From the NCBI GenBank assembly GCA_964604675.1, contig CAZSAT010000007.1, positions 1 through 64,000 on the forward strand: a DNA stretch of 64,000 nucleotides, written 5' to 3'. The notes under the pieces were generated by a model. It made no database searches, was not told the DNA's origin, and saw only the letters and a list, made by a program, of their open reading frames with translations. Of this stretch, positions 36,360 to 44,859 are shown in pieces. A program made the position numbers and the translations under genes. Source of the stretch: CAZSAT01 sp964604675. GTDB lineage: Bacteria; Myxococcota_A; UBA796; CAJQPC01. Positions within the stretch are counted from its first letter, which is position 1; each line of letters opens with the position of its first letter.

Positions 36360-38021
36360 ATGTCGACCTTTCAGGATCTTGGCCTGTCCCCCGTGCTGGT
36401 CGAGACGATCGACGATCTCGGCTACGACGAACCCACGCCCATCCAGGCGAAGGCCGTCCCCGTGCTCGTCGGAGGAGCCGACGTGCTCGGCATGGCGGCC
36501 ACGGGGACGGGCAAGACCGCTGCGTACAGCCTGCCGATGTTGCACGCTCTCGCCGAGGCACCAGCGGGTGACGCGCCCTTCGGGCTCGTGATCGTGCCCA
36601 CGCGCGAGCTGGCGCGTCAGGCCGCGCGGGCGATCCGTGGGTACGGTCGGAAGCTCGGTGCGCGCGTCACCGAGGTCTACGGGGGCGCGTCGATAGGGCA
36701 GCAGATCCGCGACCTCCGGCGGGGCGCCGACGTGGTCGTGGCCACGCCGGGACGCGCGGTCGATCTGCTGGGCCGGCGTGCGCTCGACCTCGGGGGCATC
36801 GGCTACCTGGTGCTCGACGAAGCCGACGAGATGCTGGACATGGGCTTCGCCGAGGACCTCGAGGTGCTGCTGGCGGGCTGCAACGGCGAGCGCCAGACCG
36901 CGCTCTTCTCAGCAACCTTCCCGAAGCACCTCCAGCGCATGGCGGACGCGTCGATGCGCGACCCGGTGAAGATCGAGGTGGAGCGCCCCCAGGACGAAGG
37001 CCCCCCCCAGCGCGAGCTGGTCTTCCTGGTCGCCCGCCGCCACAAGCTCGCAGCGCTGCAGCGCATCCTGGAGCTCGAGCAGCCGGAAGCGGTGCTGCTC
37101 TTCTGCCGCACCCGGCAGGACGTGGACGAGCTGGCCATGGGCCTCGACCGCGCCGGCACCCGCGCGCTGGCGCTCCACGGCGGACTCGCGCAGCCCGAGC
37201 GCGACCGCGTGATGACACACCTGCGGAGCGGTGCCGCCTCGATCGTGGTGGCCACCGACGTGGCCGCTCGTGGCCTCGATGTCGATCGCCTCTCCCACGT
37301 GGTGAATGTGGACCTGCCCGACAACCCCGAGGTGTACGTGCACCGGATCGGTCGTGTCGGTCGTGCGGGCCGCACCGGCGTGGCGATCACGCTGGCCGAG
37401 CCCCGCCAGCGCCGCATGTTGCAGCAGATCTCGCGGCTCACGGGTCGGCGGCTGCCCATGTGCGAGGTGCCCACGGTGGACGATCTCCGCGAGGCTCGTC
37501 GTGCCCAGCTCCAGGAGCTGGTGCAGCGCGTGGCTGCGGTCGAGGACCTCGAACCCTTCAAGTTGCTGTTGCGCGACATCTGCGACGAGGCCGACCTGGA
37601 CGACGTGGCGGCTGCGGCGCTGTTCCTGGTCGCCGAGTCACGGGGCATGCTGGGCGACGAACCCGACATCCCCGCCGTCGCCGGCGGCCGCCGCGATCAC
37701 CCACGCGATCACCACCACGATCGTGGGGATCGCGGACGCGATCGTCCTCCCCGCCCGGACCACCACAGCGGTCCGCAGCAGGGGTATGCGCGCATCTACG
37801 TGGGCCTGGGCCGTCAAGCCGGCGTCCGCCCGCGGGATCTCGTGGGCGCGATCGCTGGCGAGACGGGCCTCCCGGGTCGGGCGATCGGAGCGATCCAGGT
37901 CACGCTGCGCTTCTCGCTGGTCGAGGTGCCGGCCGATGCAGCCAACGACGTGATCGAGGCCCTTCGCAACACCACGATCCGTGGTCGGCGTCCCTTCGTG
38001 CGTCGCGACAAGCACGGCTGA
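36360..38021 (+). CDS. DEAD-box RNA helicase with C-terminal RNA-binding domain
   Basis: 553 residues. All helicase motifs are seen: GYDEPTPIQAKAV (Q motif), ATGTGKT (I), VPTRELA (Ia), VLDEADEML (II), FSATFP (III), ATDVAARGLDVDRL (V) and HRIGRVGRAG (VI). A His/Asp/Arg-rich linker (about 440-475) leads to a DbpA-like RNA-binding domain (GYARIYVGLGRQAGVRPRDL, VEVPADAANDVIEALR). It probably remodels rRNA or mRNA, as in DeaD/CsdA or DbpA. The ATG at 36360 has GGAG at 36352-36355. Confidence 0.93.
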   Translation: MSTFQDLGLSPVLVETIDDLGYDEPTPIQAKAVPVLVGGADVLGMAATGTGKTAAYSLPMLHALAEAPAGDAPFGLVIVPTRELARQAARAIRGYGRKLGARVTEVYGGASIGQQIRDLRRGADVVVATPGRAVDLLGRRALDLGGIGYLVLDEADEMLDMGFAEDLEVLLAGCNGERQTALFSATFPKHLQRMADASMRDPVKIEVERPQDEGPPQRELVFLVARRHKLAALQRILELEQPEAVLLFCRTRQDVDELAMGLDRAGTRALALHGGLAQPERDRVMTHLRSGAASIVVATDVAARGLDVDRLSHVVNVDLPDNPEVYVHRIGRVGRAGRTGVAITLAEPRQRRMLQQISRLTGRRLPMCEVPTVDDLREARRAQLQELVQRVAAVEDLEPFKLLLRDICDEADLDDVAAAALFLVAESRGMLGDEPDIPAVAGGRRDHPRDHHHDRGDRGRDRPPRPDHHSGPQQGYARIYVGLGRQAGVRPRDLVGAIAGETGLPGRAIGAIQVTLRFSLVEVPADAANDVIEALRNTTIRGRRPFVRRDKHG

Positions 38022-38029
38022 GTCGCCGA

Positions 38030-39373
38030 TCAGCCGCCGGCGCGGAACAGCGACGCCGCGGCGCGGCTGTAGCCCACACGCTCGTCGCTCTCCGCCATCC
38101 GATCCAGACCGTCCAGGGCGTCGTGCACCAGGGCCTCGATCCTGGCTTCACGGACCTGCTTGAAGTCCACCGCGAACATGCGGAAGCCGAGTCCGGCCTG
38201 CCCCTCGTCGGTGGCCGCGCGGAAGGCGTGGTCCAGGCGCCCCATGAAGCTCCGCGCGCCGTGCACGCCGGTCTCCGGCAGCACCACCGCCAGGTGTTTC
38301 TGGTCGAGGCGCAGCACGTGGTCGCCGGTGCGACACACCTCGCGCAGGATCCGCCCGATCGCGCGGAGCGGCCGCTCGTCGAGCTCGGGGTTCTGGGGCC
38401 CCTGGGTCGCCGAGAGCACCACGAGCGCGAGGGAGCGACGGTGACGCTTCGCACGCGCCACCTCCTGGCGCATCAGGAACCACCCCTGCGGGATGGGCAG
38501 GATCTGCTCGGCCACGTCTTCGGCGACCGCCTCGACGGCCATGGCGAGTGACTCGCTCCGGGCGCGCTGCACCCGGAGGTCCTCCTGGCCGCGTTCCGCG
38601 CGGGCGAGCAGCTCGGCCACCCAGACCGCCACCTCGGACCACTGCGGGGCGGGGCACGGGGCCCACGGGAGCTCCTTCTCCAGGGCAGCGCGCCCGAGCT
38701 CGTTCGCGTAGGCCGTGTGGTCGCCACCCAGGCGTCCGGCGTGGCGATCGCGCACCAGCTTCACCGCCAGCTCGCCGAGACCTGCCCAGGAGCTCTTCGG
38801 AGGGGGTTGGAGCAGGCCCTTCAGGTCGTGTGGGAGGTCCCACCGTCGGAGGAGGCGGCGGTGCTCTTCCTCGGTCGTCACCCCGAACAGCCGGCGCTCG
38901 AAGCGCTCCAGCACGCGTGGGTCGAGGGTGTCGATCATCCCGATCAGCTTCACGTCCTCCTCGCGGTCCCGCAGCAGCGAGCAGCGCGCCATGCGGGCGC
39001 CCATGCCGCAGGTGACTGCGGCGTACACGTCCATGCCGCACTCTTCGGCGAGCGCGGCCGCCGCGGCGCCCGTGGTGAGCAGCTCCTTGCGGGTCCAGTG
39101 TCCCGGGACGCCCGCGGCACCGAGCATCAGCCGCCAGGTCGCGACCTGGCGGACCCGCTCCGGCCCGAGGAGCAGTCCAGCATGCGCCACGTCCTTCAGC
39201 GCCCGGTTGCCCGTGCCGAGCTTGGGCAGCACCGCGAGCCGGAGCACGGTGCTCATCAGGTCGCGGTCTTCGGTGGCGAGGTCGTGGAAGAGGCTTCCGG
39301 GCCAGAGCTCACCCTCGCGCTCCATCAGCGCTTCGAGTGCGGTTCCAGGCGCCAGGGACTGGACGAGGGCCAC
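38030..39373 (-). CDS. HDOD-like protein with degenerate GGDEF domain
   Basis: 447 residues from a GTG start. The N-terminal 220 residues are helical and resemble HDOD domains (MSTVLRLAVLPKLGTGNRAL, KDVAHAGLLLGPERVRQVAT), with no HD metal motif. A coiled linker precedes a GGDEF-fold domain (RAKRHRRSLALVVLSATQGP, CRTGDHVLRLDQKHLAVVLP) in which the GGDEF signature is LDQKH. It therefore cannot make cyclic di-GMP and may act as a sensor or scaffold. It is convergent with the helicase gene, eight bases apart. Confidence 0.75.
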   Translation of the reverse strand: MALVQSLAPGTALEALMEREGELWPGSLFHDLATEDRDLMSTVLRLAVLPKLGTGNRALKDVAHAGLLLGPERVRQVATWRLMLGAAGVPGHWTRKELLTTGAAAAALAEECGMDVYAAVTCGMGARMARCSLLRDREEDVKLIGMIDTLDPRVLERFERRLFGVTTEEEHRRLLRRWDLPHDLKGLLQPPPKSSWAGLGELAVKLVRDRHAGRLGGDHTAYANELGRAALEKELPWAPCPAPQWSEVAVWVAELLARAERGQEDLRVQRARSESLAMAVEAVAEDVAEQILPIPQGWFLMRQEVARAKRHRRSLALVVLSATQGPQNPELDERPLRAIGRILREVCRTGDHVLRLDQKHLAVVLPETGVHGARSFMGRLDHAFRAATDEGQAGLGFRMFAVDFKQVREARIEALVHDALDGLDRMAESDERVGYSRAAASLFRAGG

Positions 39374-39431
39374 GGGAGCTTCTCCTGCTCCACCCGGAAT
39401 CGTCCCCGAGGGCGGCGGCTTGAGCGCTTCC

Positions 39432-40436
39432 TCAGGACCGCGTGGCCGTGCGCGTGATCTCGCGGCCGATCACCACCTCGACGGTGTGGGTGCCGTCGGG
39501 CGCGAAGAAGAGGTCGCCGACACCTTCGGCGATCAGCGCGCCCTCGCCGTCCCACGCCCTCCACTCGCGCAGCGGCTCGCCTTCGTCCCAGCCGTTCGCA
39601 GGCGCCTCCCACACCCCGGCCTCCAGCTCCTGCAGCTCGGCCGATCGGAGCTCCTGCAGCTCGAACAGGCCGCGGGCGGCCGCCACGTCGTAGAAGGCGG
39701 GCTCGAGGGCGTCGTCTCGCCAGTCGCAGTGGATGTGGCTGTCGTACCGGCCGACGTAGCCCGCGCCGAGGTCGACGCACCAGGCGTCGAGGGTGTCGAA
39801 GCCGACCTCGTTGCTGTAGAAGTCGATCGCGTCGCCGTACATGTGGCGGGAGTACGTGGCCCCGCCCACGCTGCCGTTGTAGCCCACGTTCCGGTAGCCG
39901 CTGTTGATGTAGAGCGGGCCGCCGCTCCAGTCCCGCAGCGTCTGCGCGTAGGTCACGACGTGGGGCTGGAAGATGCCGTAGCGGCCCTTCCAGGCCTGCA
40001 TGAACTCGTCGAGCACGAAGTTCGGGGCGAGCTCCAACGACGCGTTCGCCGCCTCGAGGTCGACGAAGCGCACCGGCGTGGCGTAGCGGCTGTCGGAGCT
40101 CTCCAGGTAGTCGTAGTCGGATCCCCAGGAGCTGCTCCAGTCGACCACGTCCACGCAGGCCGTCCAGTCCTCCGCCGGGCCGGGGTAGCAGACCTCGTCG
40201 GTGCTCCCCGCCGGCTGTTCGTTGCCGCCGTCGCCGCCGTCGCCGCCGTCTCCTCCGTCTCCCCCGTCGCCGCCATCGCCGCCATCGCCCCCGGTGTCCG
40301 GGCCGGGCTCGTCGTCGTCCTGCTCGGCCGCCGTGTCGGGCTGGTTGGGGTCGAACTCGGTCTCGGCCTCGGGCACATCGGGAAGGGGTCGGGTGTCGAC
40401 GAGCGACGACGGGACGCAGGCGAAGAGGAGGAGCAT
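39432..40436 (-). CDS. Peptidase M15-like lipoprotein
   Basis: 334 residues. A minimal signal peptide with lipobox LLLFAC leads to a Pro/Asp/Gly-rich linker with a Gly-Asp-Gly repeat. The catalytic part resembles M15A/VanY-type peptidoglycan peptidases: INSGYRNVGYNGSVGGATYS, then RHMYGDAIDF (His and Asp zinc ligands) and a later SHIHCDWR (His). It probably trims peptide stems of the cell wall from an outer- or inner-membrane anchor. A C-terminal beta domain of about 80 residues follows. Confidence 0.82.
   Translation of the reverse strand: MLLLFACVPSSLVDTRPLPDVPEAETEFDPNQPDTAAEQDDDEPGPDTGGDGGDGGDGGDGGDGGDGGDGGNEQPAGSTDEVCYPGPAEDWTACVDVVDWSSSWGSDYDYLESSDSRYATPVRFVDLEAANASLELAPNFVLDEFMQAWKGRYGIFQPHVVTYAQTLRDWSGGPLYINSGYRNVGYNGSVGGATYSRHMYGDAIDFYSNEVGFDTLDAWCVDLGAGYVGRYDSHIHCDWRDDALEPAFYDVAAARGLFELQELRSAELQELEAGVWEAPANGWDEGEPLREWRAWDGEGALIAEGVGDLFFAPDGTHTVEVVIGREITRTATRS
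40213..40290 (-). repeat. Tandem repeat coding Gly-Asp-Gly linker
   Basis: CCGCCGTCG-type units repeated eight to nine times with point changes. They encode the linker of the M15-like lipoprotein. Confidence 0.8.
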
Positions 40437-40461
40437 GGTCTGTCATGCTAATGCTGCGACC

Positions 40462-41661
40462 ATGTGGCTGTCCCTCCTCATGTGTGCGAAAGCGGCTGAT
40501 GTGCAGGACGCACGCGACTTCTACGCGAGCCAGCCCGAGTACCTCCAGCCTCTTCCGCCGACGACCGTGCCCGAGGGCCTGCAGGATCTGCGAGCGAGCA
40601 CCTGCGGGGGCTGCCACACCGAGATCTACGCCGAGTGGCAGATCTCCACCCATGCGCGGGCCTGGCTCGACGACGCGCAGTTCCAGGCGGAGCTGCACAA
40701 GTCCGTGACCGCGGAGAGCGACGTGGGGTGGATGTGCGTGAACTGCCACACGCCGAACGAGGCGCAGCTTCCGCGCCTGGTGGCCGGGCTGCGCGAGGGG
40801 CGGCTGGACCAGCCGATCTACGTCGACAACCCCGACTTCGACCCAGCACTCCAGCTCGAGGCGGTCACCTGCGCCACCTGCCACGTGCGCGACGGCGCGG
40901 TCCTGGGCCCCTACGGCGACACCGCGGCACCACACGCCACCCGCAAGCTGGACGAGCTCCGCACCACCGAGACCTGCACGGTGTGCCACCAGGCGAACGC
41001 GACCTTCGAGAGCATCAACCTGGCGTGCCGCTTCGACACCGGCGCCGAGCACGCCGCCGGACCCCACGCCGAGAGCACCTGCCAGTCCTGCCACATGCCG
41101 GAGATCGAGCGGCCGCTGGTGGATGGCGGTGAGGTGCGCAGCACGCGCCGGCACTGGTTCGGTGGGAGCCTCATCCCGAAGCATCCCGACCATGCCGACG
41201 AGGTGGCCGCGCTCGCCGAGCACTACCCCCACGGCTTGAGCGCGTCCTGGACGCTGCCGGACGCACTGGTGGTGGGGGAGAACGCGCTCGCCGTGTCGGT
41301 GCGGAACGACGCGGCTGGACACAAGCTCCCCACCGGCGACCCCGAGCGCTACGTCCTCGTCAAGGCCGAGGTGCGCGCAGCGGAGCAGGTGATCGGGCAG
41401 CTGGAGCACCGGATCGGCACGGTCTACCAGTGGTACCCGAGGGTCGAGCTGGTGAGTGACAACCGCCTCCTCCCGGCGGAGGAACGGGCCTTGCCGGTGC
41501 CGGTGACCGTGCCGCCCGGCACCTCGGAGGTCACCCTCACGCTGGTGGTGGAGAAGTGGCGCATCAGCCCGGAGAACCTCGCCTACCACCAGCTGGAGGA
41601 GACCGTGCCGAGCCACATCGTCGTGCTCGACGAGACGCGCACGCTGCCGGTGGGCCCGTGA
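40462..41661 (+). CDS. Exported pentahaem cytochrome c
   Basis: 399 residues with signal peptide MWLSLLMCAKAADV. Five haem motifs are present: CGGCH (48-52), CVNCH (92-96), CATCH (137-141), CTVCH (172-176) and CQSCH (207-211). The spacing recalls the cytochrome c554/hydroxylamine-oxidoreductase-related group. The C-terminal 180 residues form a separate beta-rich domain (NALAVSVRNDAAGHKLPTGD). It is probably a periplasmic electron-transfer or oxidoreductase protein. The chosen ATG at 40462 gives the signal peptide; longer forms do not. The next gene overlaps by four bases. Confidence 0.85.
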   Translation: MWLSLLMCAKAADVQDARDFYASQPEYLQPLPPTTVPEGLQDLRASTCGGCHTEIYAEWQISTHARAWLDDAQFQAELHKSVTAESDVGWMCVNCHTPNEAQLPRLVAGLREGRLDQPIYVDNPDFDPALQLEAVTCATCHVRDGAVLGPYGDTAAPHATRKLDELRTTETCTVCHQANATFESINLACRFDTGAEHAAGPHAESTCQSCHMPEIERPLVDGGEVRSTRRHWFGGSLIPKHPDHADEVAALAEHYPHGLSASWTLPDALVVGENALAVSVRNDAAGHKLPTGDPERYVLVKAEVRAAEQVIGQLEHRIGTVYQWYPRVELVSDNRLLPAEERALPVPVTVPPGTSEVTLTLVVEKWRISPENLAYHQLEETVPSHIVVLDETRTLPVGP

Positions 41662-42293
41662 CCTGGGCCTTGGTGCTGGTCAGCGACTACGGTGTGGCGT
41701 GGCCGGTCGGGGGCGACGAGAGCGTCGGTGTGGAGCAGGCCACCTTGACGGGAAGCTTGACCTGCGCCGCCGGCGAACCGGGGAAGAAGACGACGCCGTG
41801 GGCCTGCACCTTGACCGGCGTCGACCTGGTGGGGGAGGGCACGGGCGCGGTGCGGCTGGACGAGGTGGCCGGCGCGCTCGAGGGCGCGACCACGCGGCTG
41901 GATGTCGCGGCCGACGGTCGCCTGAAGCGCTTCTGGAGCTTCGACGTGGAGCTGCCGAGCGAGCTGCGTGCCTTCACCGAGGATGCGGCGCGTCACCTGG
42001 TGTGGTGCCTGGATCTCCAGCGTCCGGCCGCCGACGAGGCGGCGTGGCGGCAGAAGCACAACGTGGCGCGGATCCCGCTCCAGGTCGAGCACACGCGCAC
42101 GGCGGAGGGCGCCGACGTGCTCTCGCGGCCCTCGCCCTCGTCCACGATCGTCGGCCACTGGTCTTGGGATGCGGCGGGCCTCCTGGCCAGCGAGCTCGGC
42201 TTCACCACCTTGGCGAGCACCGGCGATCTGCCGATGGCGGGTCGCCCCGAGTTCCGAACGTGCACGGCCACGCGAAGGTCCGGAGCACCCTGA
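41658..42293 (+). CDS. Hypothetical protein coupled to the pentahaem cytochrome
   Basis: 211 residues, not recognised. The GTG start shares GTGA with the cytochrome stop, so the two are translated together. The short N-terminus (VTWALVLVSDYGVAWPVGGD) is mildly hydrophobic but not a clear signal peptide. The rest is beta-rich with two Cys near residues 35 and 49 (SLTCAAGEPGKKTTPWACTL). It is likely a partner or assembly factor of the cytochrome, by context only. Confidence 0.6.
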   Translation: MTWALVLVSDYGVAWPVGGDESVGVEQATLTGSLTCAAGEPGKKTTPWACTLTGVDLVGEGTGAVRLDEVAGALEGATTRLDVAADGRLKRFWSFDVELPSELRAFTEDAARHLVWCLDLQRPAADEAAWRQKHNVARIPLQVEHTRTAEGADVLSRPSPSSTIVGHWSWDAAGLLASELGFTTLASTGDLPMAGRPEFRTCTATRRSGAP

Positions 42294-42305
42294 CCCGACC
42301 GGACC

Positions 42306-42400
42306 GCGATCGCCCTCGCGATCGCGACACGCCGCAAGAGCGGATCGCCTGCGGAAAACCCTTTCTTGACCGGTCAACTGCGGGTAAGCTGCGATCGCAG
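42306..42400. promoter_or_regulatory. Palindrome cluster upstream of FtsZ-like gene
   Basis: GCGATCGC occurs at 42306-42313, 42318-42325 and 42391-42398; the last is the core of CTGCGATCGCAG. A further perfect palindrome, TTGACCGGTCAA, lies at 42366-42377 and contains a possible -35. The spacing to a good -10 is not clear. The dense set of palindromes suggests protein binding or methylation-sensitive control. Confidence 0.45.
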
Positions 42401-42410
42401 GGCGCAGCTG

Positions 42411-43292
42411 ATGTTGGTACGAGCGGAAGAAGAGATCGCGCCCGCCCGGCTCGCGCTCCTTGGCGTCGGTGTCCGTGGCGAGCGACTTGCGAGGCAGGCG
42501 GCGTGTGGGTTCCCACACGGCGAGCTGATCGGCGGCGTGACCACGTCCCGGATCGACACCCTGGATCGCGCGGATCCCGATGTGGTGATCGTCTTGAGTG
42601 GCCTCGAGCGATCGGCGATGGACGATCTCCTCGCGATCGTTCGCGCCGCGCGATCGTTCCGGATGTGCACGATCGTGATCGGTGTGTGGCCGGAGCACGT
42701 GCGGGATCCCGCGCACCAGGCCTCCATCGAGGAGCTGGTCGAGGCCGCATCGAGCTTCATCTCGGTGCCAGGACGTCCGGGCGCGGAGGGCCTGACGCAC
42801 GATCACATCGCGCTCGAAGCCACCGCGGTGACCACGGCGCGCACCCTGTCGGAGATGGTGCGGCGGAACCAGACGGGCATCCTGGACGTGATCCAGGTCT
42901 TCGACCTCTACGCGGCCGGCGGTCTGAGCGTGGTCGGCACGGCCACCGCCGACGAGCGCAACTTCGACGTGGCGCTCGATCGTGCGCTCTCGGCCCCTGC
43001 GCTGGAGGGCGCCGAGCTGTCCCGCATGCAGCGTCTCCACCTGCAGCTGCGTGGCTCGCTGCGCCTCGAGCCCGACGAGGTCAACCAGGCGGTGCGCCGC
43101 ATCCGCCGGCGCTTCGGGGTGTGCGGGCACGTCACCTTCAGCCTGGTCTTCGAGCCAGCCCTCGGCCAGCAGGTGCGCGCCACGGTGCTTGGGAGCCGCT
43201 GGCTGGACGCCCCTCGTCCGGGACGGCCGCGGACCGAGCGCCTGCCCGACAACGCGCTGCCGTTTCCGGAGTCACCGGTCGCTGCCAAGTAG
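42411..43292 (+). CDS. FtsZ/tubulin-like protein lacking the GTP signature
   Basis: 293 residues from the ATG at 42411; a TTG at 42366 is an alternative start. The C-terminal half aligns well with the FtsZ C-domain: GLSVVGTATADERNFDVALD, then ALSAPALEGAELSRMQRLHL, SLRLEPDEVNQAVRRIRRRF and GQQVRATVLGS. The N-terminal half keeps the Rossmann-like order (LALLGVGVRGERL, DPDVVIVLSG, CTIVIGVWP). Where FtsZ has the tubulin loop GGGTGTG this protein has LERSAMD (about 65-71), so GTP hydrolysis is unlikely. It is probably a non-polymerising or regulatory FtsZ paralogue. CGATCG motifs are frequent in the gene. Confidence 0.7.
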   Translation: MLVRAEEEIAPARLALLGVGVRGERLARQAACGFPHGELIGGVTTSRIDTLDRADPDVVIVLSGLERSAMDDLLAIVRAARSFRMCTIVIGVWPEHVRDPAHQASIEELVEAASSFISVPGRPGAEGLTHDHIALEATAVTTARTLSEMVRRNQTGILDVIQVFDLYAAGGLSVVGTATADERNFDVALDRALSAPALEGAELSRMQRLHLQLRGSLRLEPDEVNQAVRRIRRRFGVCGHVTFSLVFEPALGQQVRATVLGSRWLDAPRPGRPRTERLPDNALPFPESPVAAK

Positions 43293-43301
43293 GCTGGGGC
43301 G

Positions 43302-44249
43302 GTGGCTCGCAGCATCCTGCTCACCGGCGCCGCCGGGTTCATCGGCTCCCACACCGCCCAGGCCTTGTTGGCGCGCGGCGACCGCGTGGTGGGGGTCGAC
43401 GCGTTCGACTTCGGGTATGAGCCGAGCCTCAAGGAGGCGAACGCGGCGGCCCTGACCGCCCAGCCGGGCTTCTCGCTCGCCCGCGGCGACATCCGCGACC
43501 GCGAGCTGTTGACGCGCCTGATGCTCGACCACGGGGTCGACAGCGTGGTGCACATGGCCGCCCGAGCTGGGGTCCGGACCAGCCTCGAGGACCCGGCCAG
43601 CTACGCCAGCGTGAACGTGGAGGGCACCCTGCAGGTGCTGGAGGCGATGCGCGCGGCAGGGGTGGAGCGACACATCTTCGCGTCCTCTTCCTCGGTGTAC
43701 GGCGCTCGGACCGACGGGCCCTTCCAGGAAACCGACCGCGTGGACCGCCCCGAGAGCCCCTACGCCGCGACCAAGCGCGCCTGCGAGCTGCTGTGCGGGA
43801 CCTGGCACGAGCTCTACGGCTTGCAGACCACCTGCCTGCGCTTCTTCACCGTGTACGGCCCGCGCCAGAGGCCCGAGATGGCCATTCGCCTGTTCGCCGA
43901 GCGCATCGCCTCCGGCCTGCCCATCACCCTGTTCGGCGACGGCAGCTCTCGGCGGGACTACACCTTCGTCGAGGACATCGTCGCCGGCGTGGTCGCCGCG
44001 ATCGACCGGCCGCTCGGGTTCACCGTGGTGAACGTGGGCAACGGCCAGCCCGTCACCTTGCAGGAGCTGGTCGACACGCTCGGGGATCTGATCGGGCGAG
44101 CGCCCGTGTGCGAGCGGCTCCCCGATCAGGCCGGCGACGTGCCGCTCACCTGGGCGGCTGTGGACCGCGCCAGCGCGCTCCTCGGCTACGCGCCGAAGAC
44201 CTCGCTGCGCGATGGGCTGGCGGCGTTCCTGGCCTGGCTCGCCGCTTAG
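43302..44249 (+). CDS. NAD-dependent sugar-nucleotide epimerase
   Basis: 315 residues from a GTG start nine bases after the FtsZ-like gene. It is an extended short-chain dehydrogenase: GAAGFIGSH (NAD-binding), SSSSVYG, and YAATK with the catalytic Tyr and Lys, followed by RFFTVYGPRQRPEMA typical of UDP-glucuronate 4-epimerase and related enzymes. It acts in the cytoplasm on nucleotide sugars for envelope polysaccharides. The exact substrate is not certain. Confidence 0.88.
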   Translation: MARSILLTGAAGFIGSHTAQALLARGDRVVGVDAFDFGYEPSLKEANAAALTAQPGFSLARGDIRDRELLTRLMLDHGVDSVVHMAARAGVRTSLEDPASYASVNVEGTLQVLEAMRAAGVERHIFASSSSVYGARTDGPFQETDRVDRPESPYAATKRACELLCGTWHELYGLQTTCLRFFTVYGPRQRPEMAIRLFAERIASGLPITLFGDGSSRRDYTFVEDIVAGVVAAIDRPLGFTVVNVGNGQPVTLQELVDTLGDLIGRAPVCERLPDQAGDVPLTWAAVDRASALLGYAPKTSLRDGLAAFLAWLAA

Positions 44250-44252
44250 GCC

Positions 44253-44843
44253 TCAGGGCAGGATGAGCACGTCGGTCCGCAGGCCGGCCGGCAGGAGCGC
44301 CCGCAGCGTGTCGAGCTCGTCATCCTCCAGGGCGACGCAGCCGAGGGTCCAGTCGAACAGGCTGCCCCCGCCGTGCAGGAGGATCTCGCCGCCGAGCGCT
44401 GTCTGCTGCGGTGGCTTGGCGTCGCGGGCGAGCGCCTCGACGATGCTGGCCTCGGTCGCTGCGTCGATCCGCCCGGCCTCGCGGCCCACGCGGGCATCCT
44501 CGGCGTTCGGGTAGTGCACGGCGATGGCGCCGTAGAAGCTCGACCAGGGCTTGTCGGAGCTACGGTACCAGCCCTCGGGGGTCTTCATGTCCCCCTGCTC
44601 CCGCTTGGGGCCAGCCGGGTAGCCGCTGGCGAGCGCGGCCCGCCAGCAGCCCGCCAGGCTCCCCTCCTGGTACAGCGCCACCCGACGAGCCTGCTTGAGC
44701 ACCACCACCAGGCCGTCGCCCATGAGCCGCGGGTCGTCTGCGGTCACGTGGCTGGAGCGCGGCAGCGCCGCCGAGGTGGCCGGACAGGTGGGTTCCGCAG
44801 AGAGGCCGGTTGCGAGCAGGAGGCTGAGCAGCGGACTGGGCAT
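44253..44843 (-). CDS. L,D-transpeptidase (YkuD family), exported
   Basis: 196 residues with signal peptide (PSPLLSLLLATGLSAEPT). The YkuD domain has the catalytic block LHGGGSLFDWTLGCVALED with His and Cys, and GDMKTPEGWY before it. It forms 3-3 crosslinks or attaches proteins to peptidoglycan in the periplasm. It is convergent with the epimerase gene, three bases apart. The dipeptidase gene ends 16 bases upstream of its start, so both wall genes are probably one transcript. Confidence 0.9.
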   Translation of the reverse strand: MPSPLLSLLLATGLSAEPTCPATSAALPRSSHVTADDPRLMGDGLVVVLKQARRVALYQEGSLAGCWRAALASGYPAGPKREQGDMKTPEGWYRSSDKPWSSFYGAIAVHYPNAEDARVGREAGRIDAATEASIVEALARDAKPPQQTALGGEILLHGGGSLFDWTLGCVALEDDELDTLRALLPAGLRTDVLILP

Positions 44844-44859
44844 GGGGTCGGGACACCTG

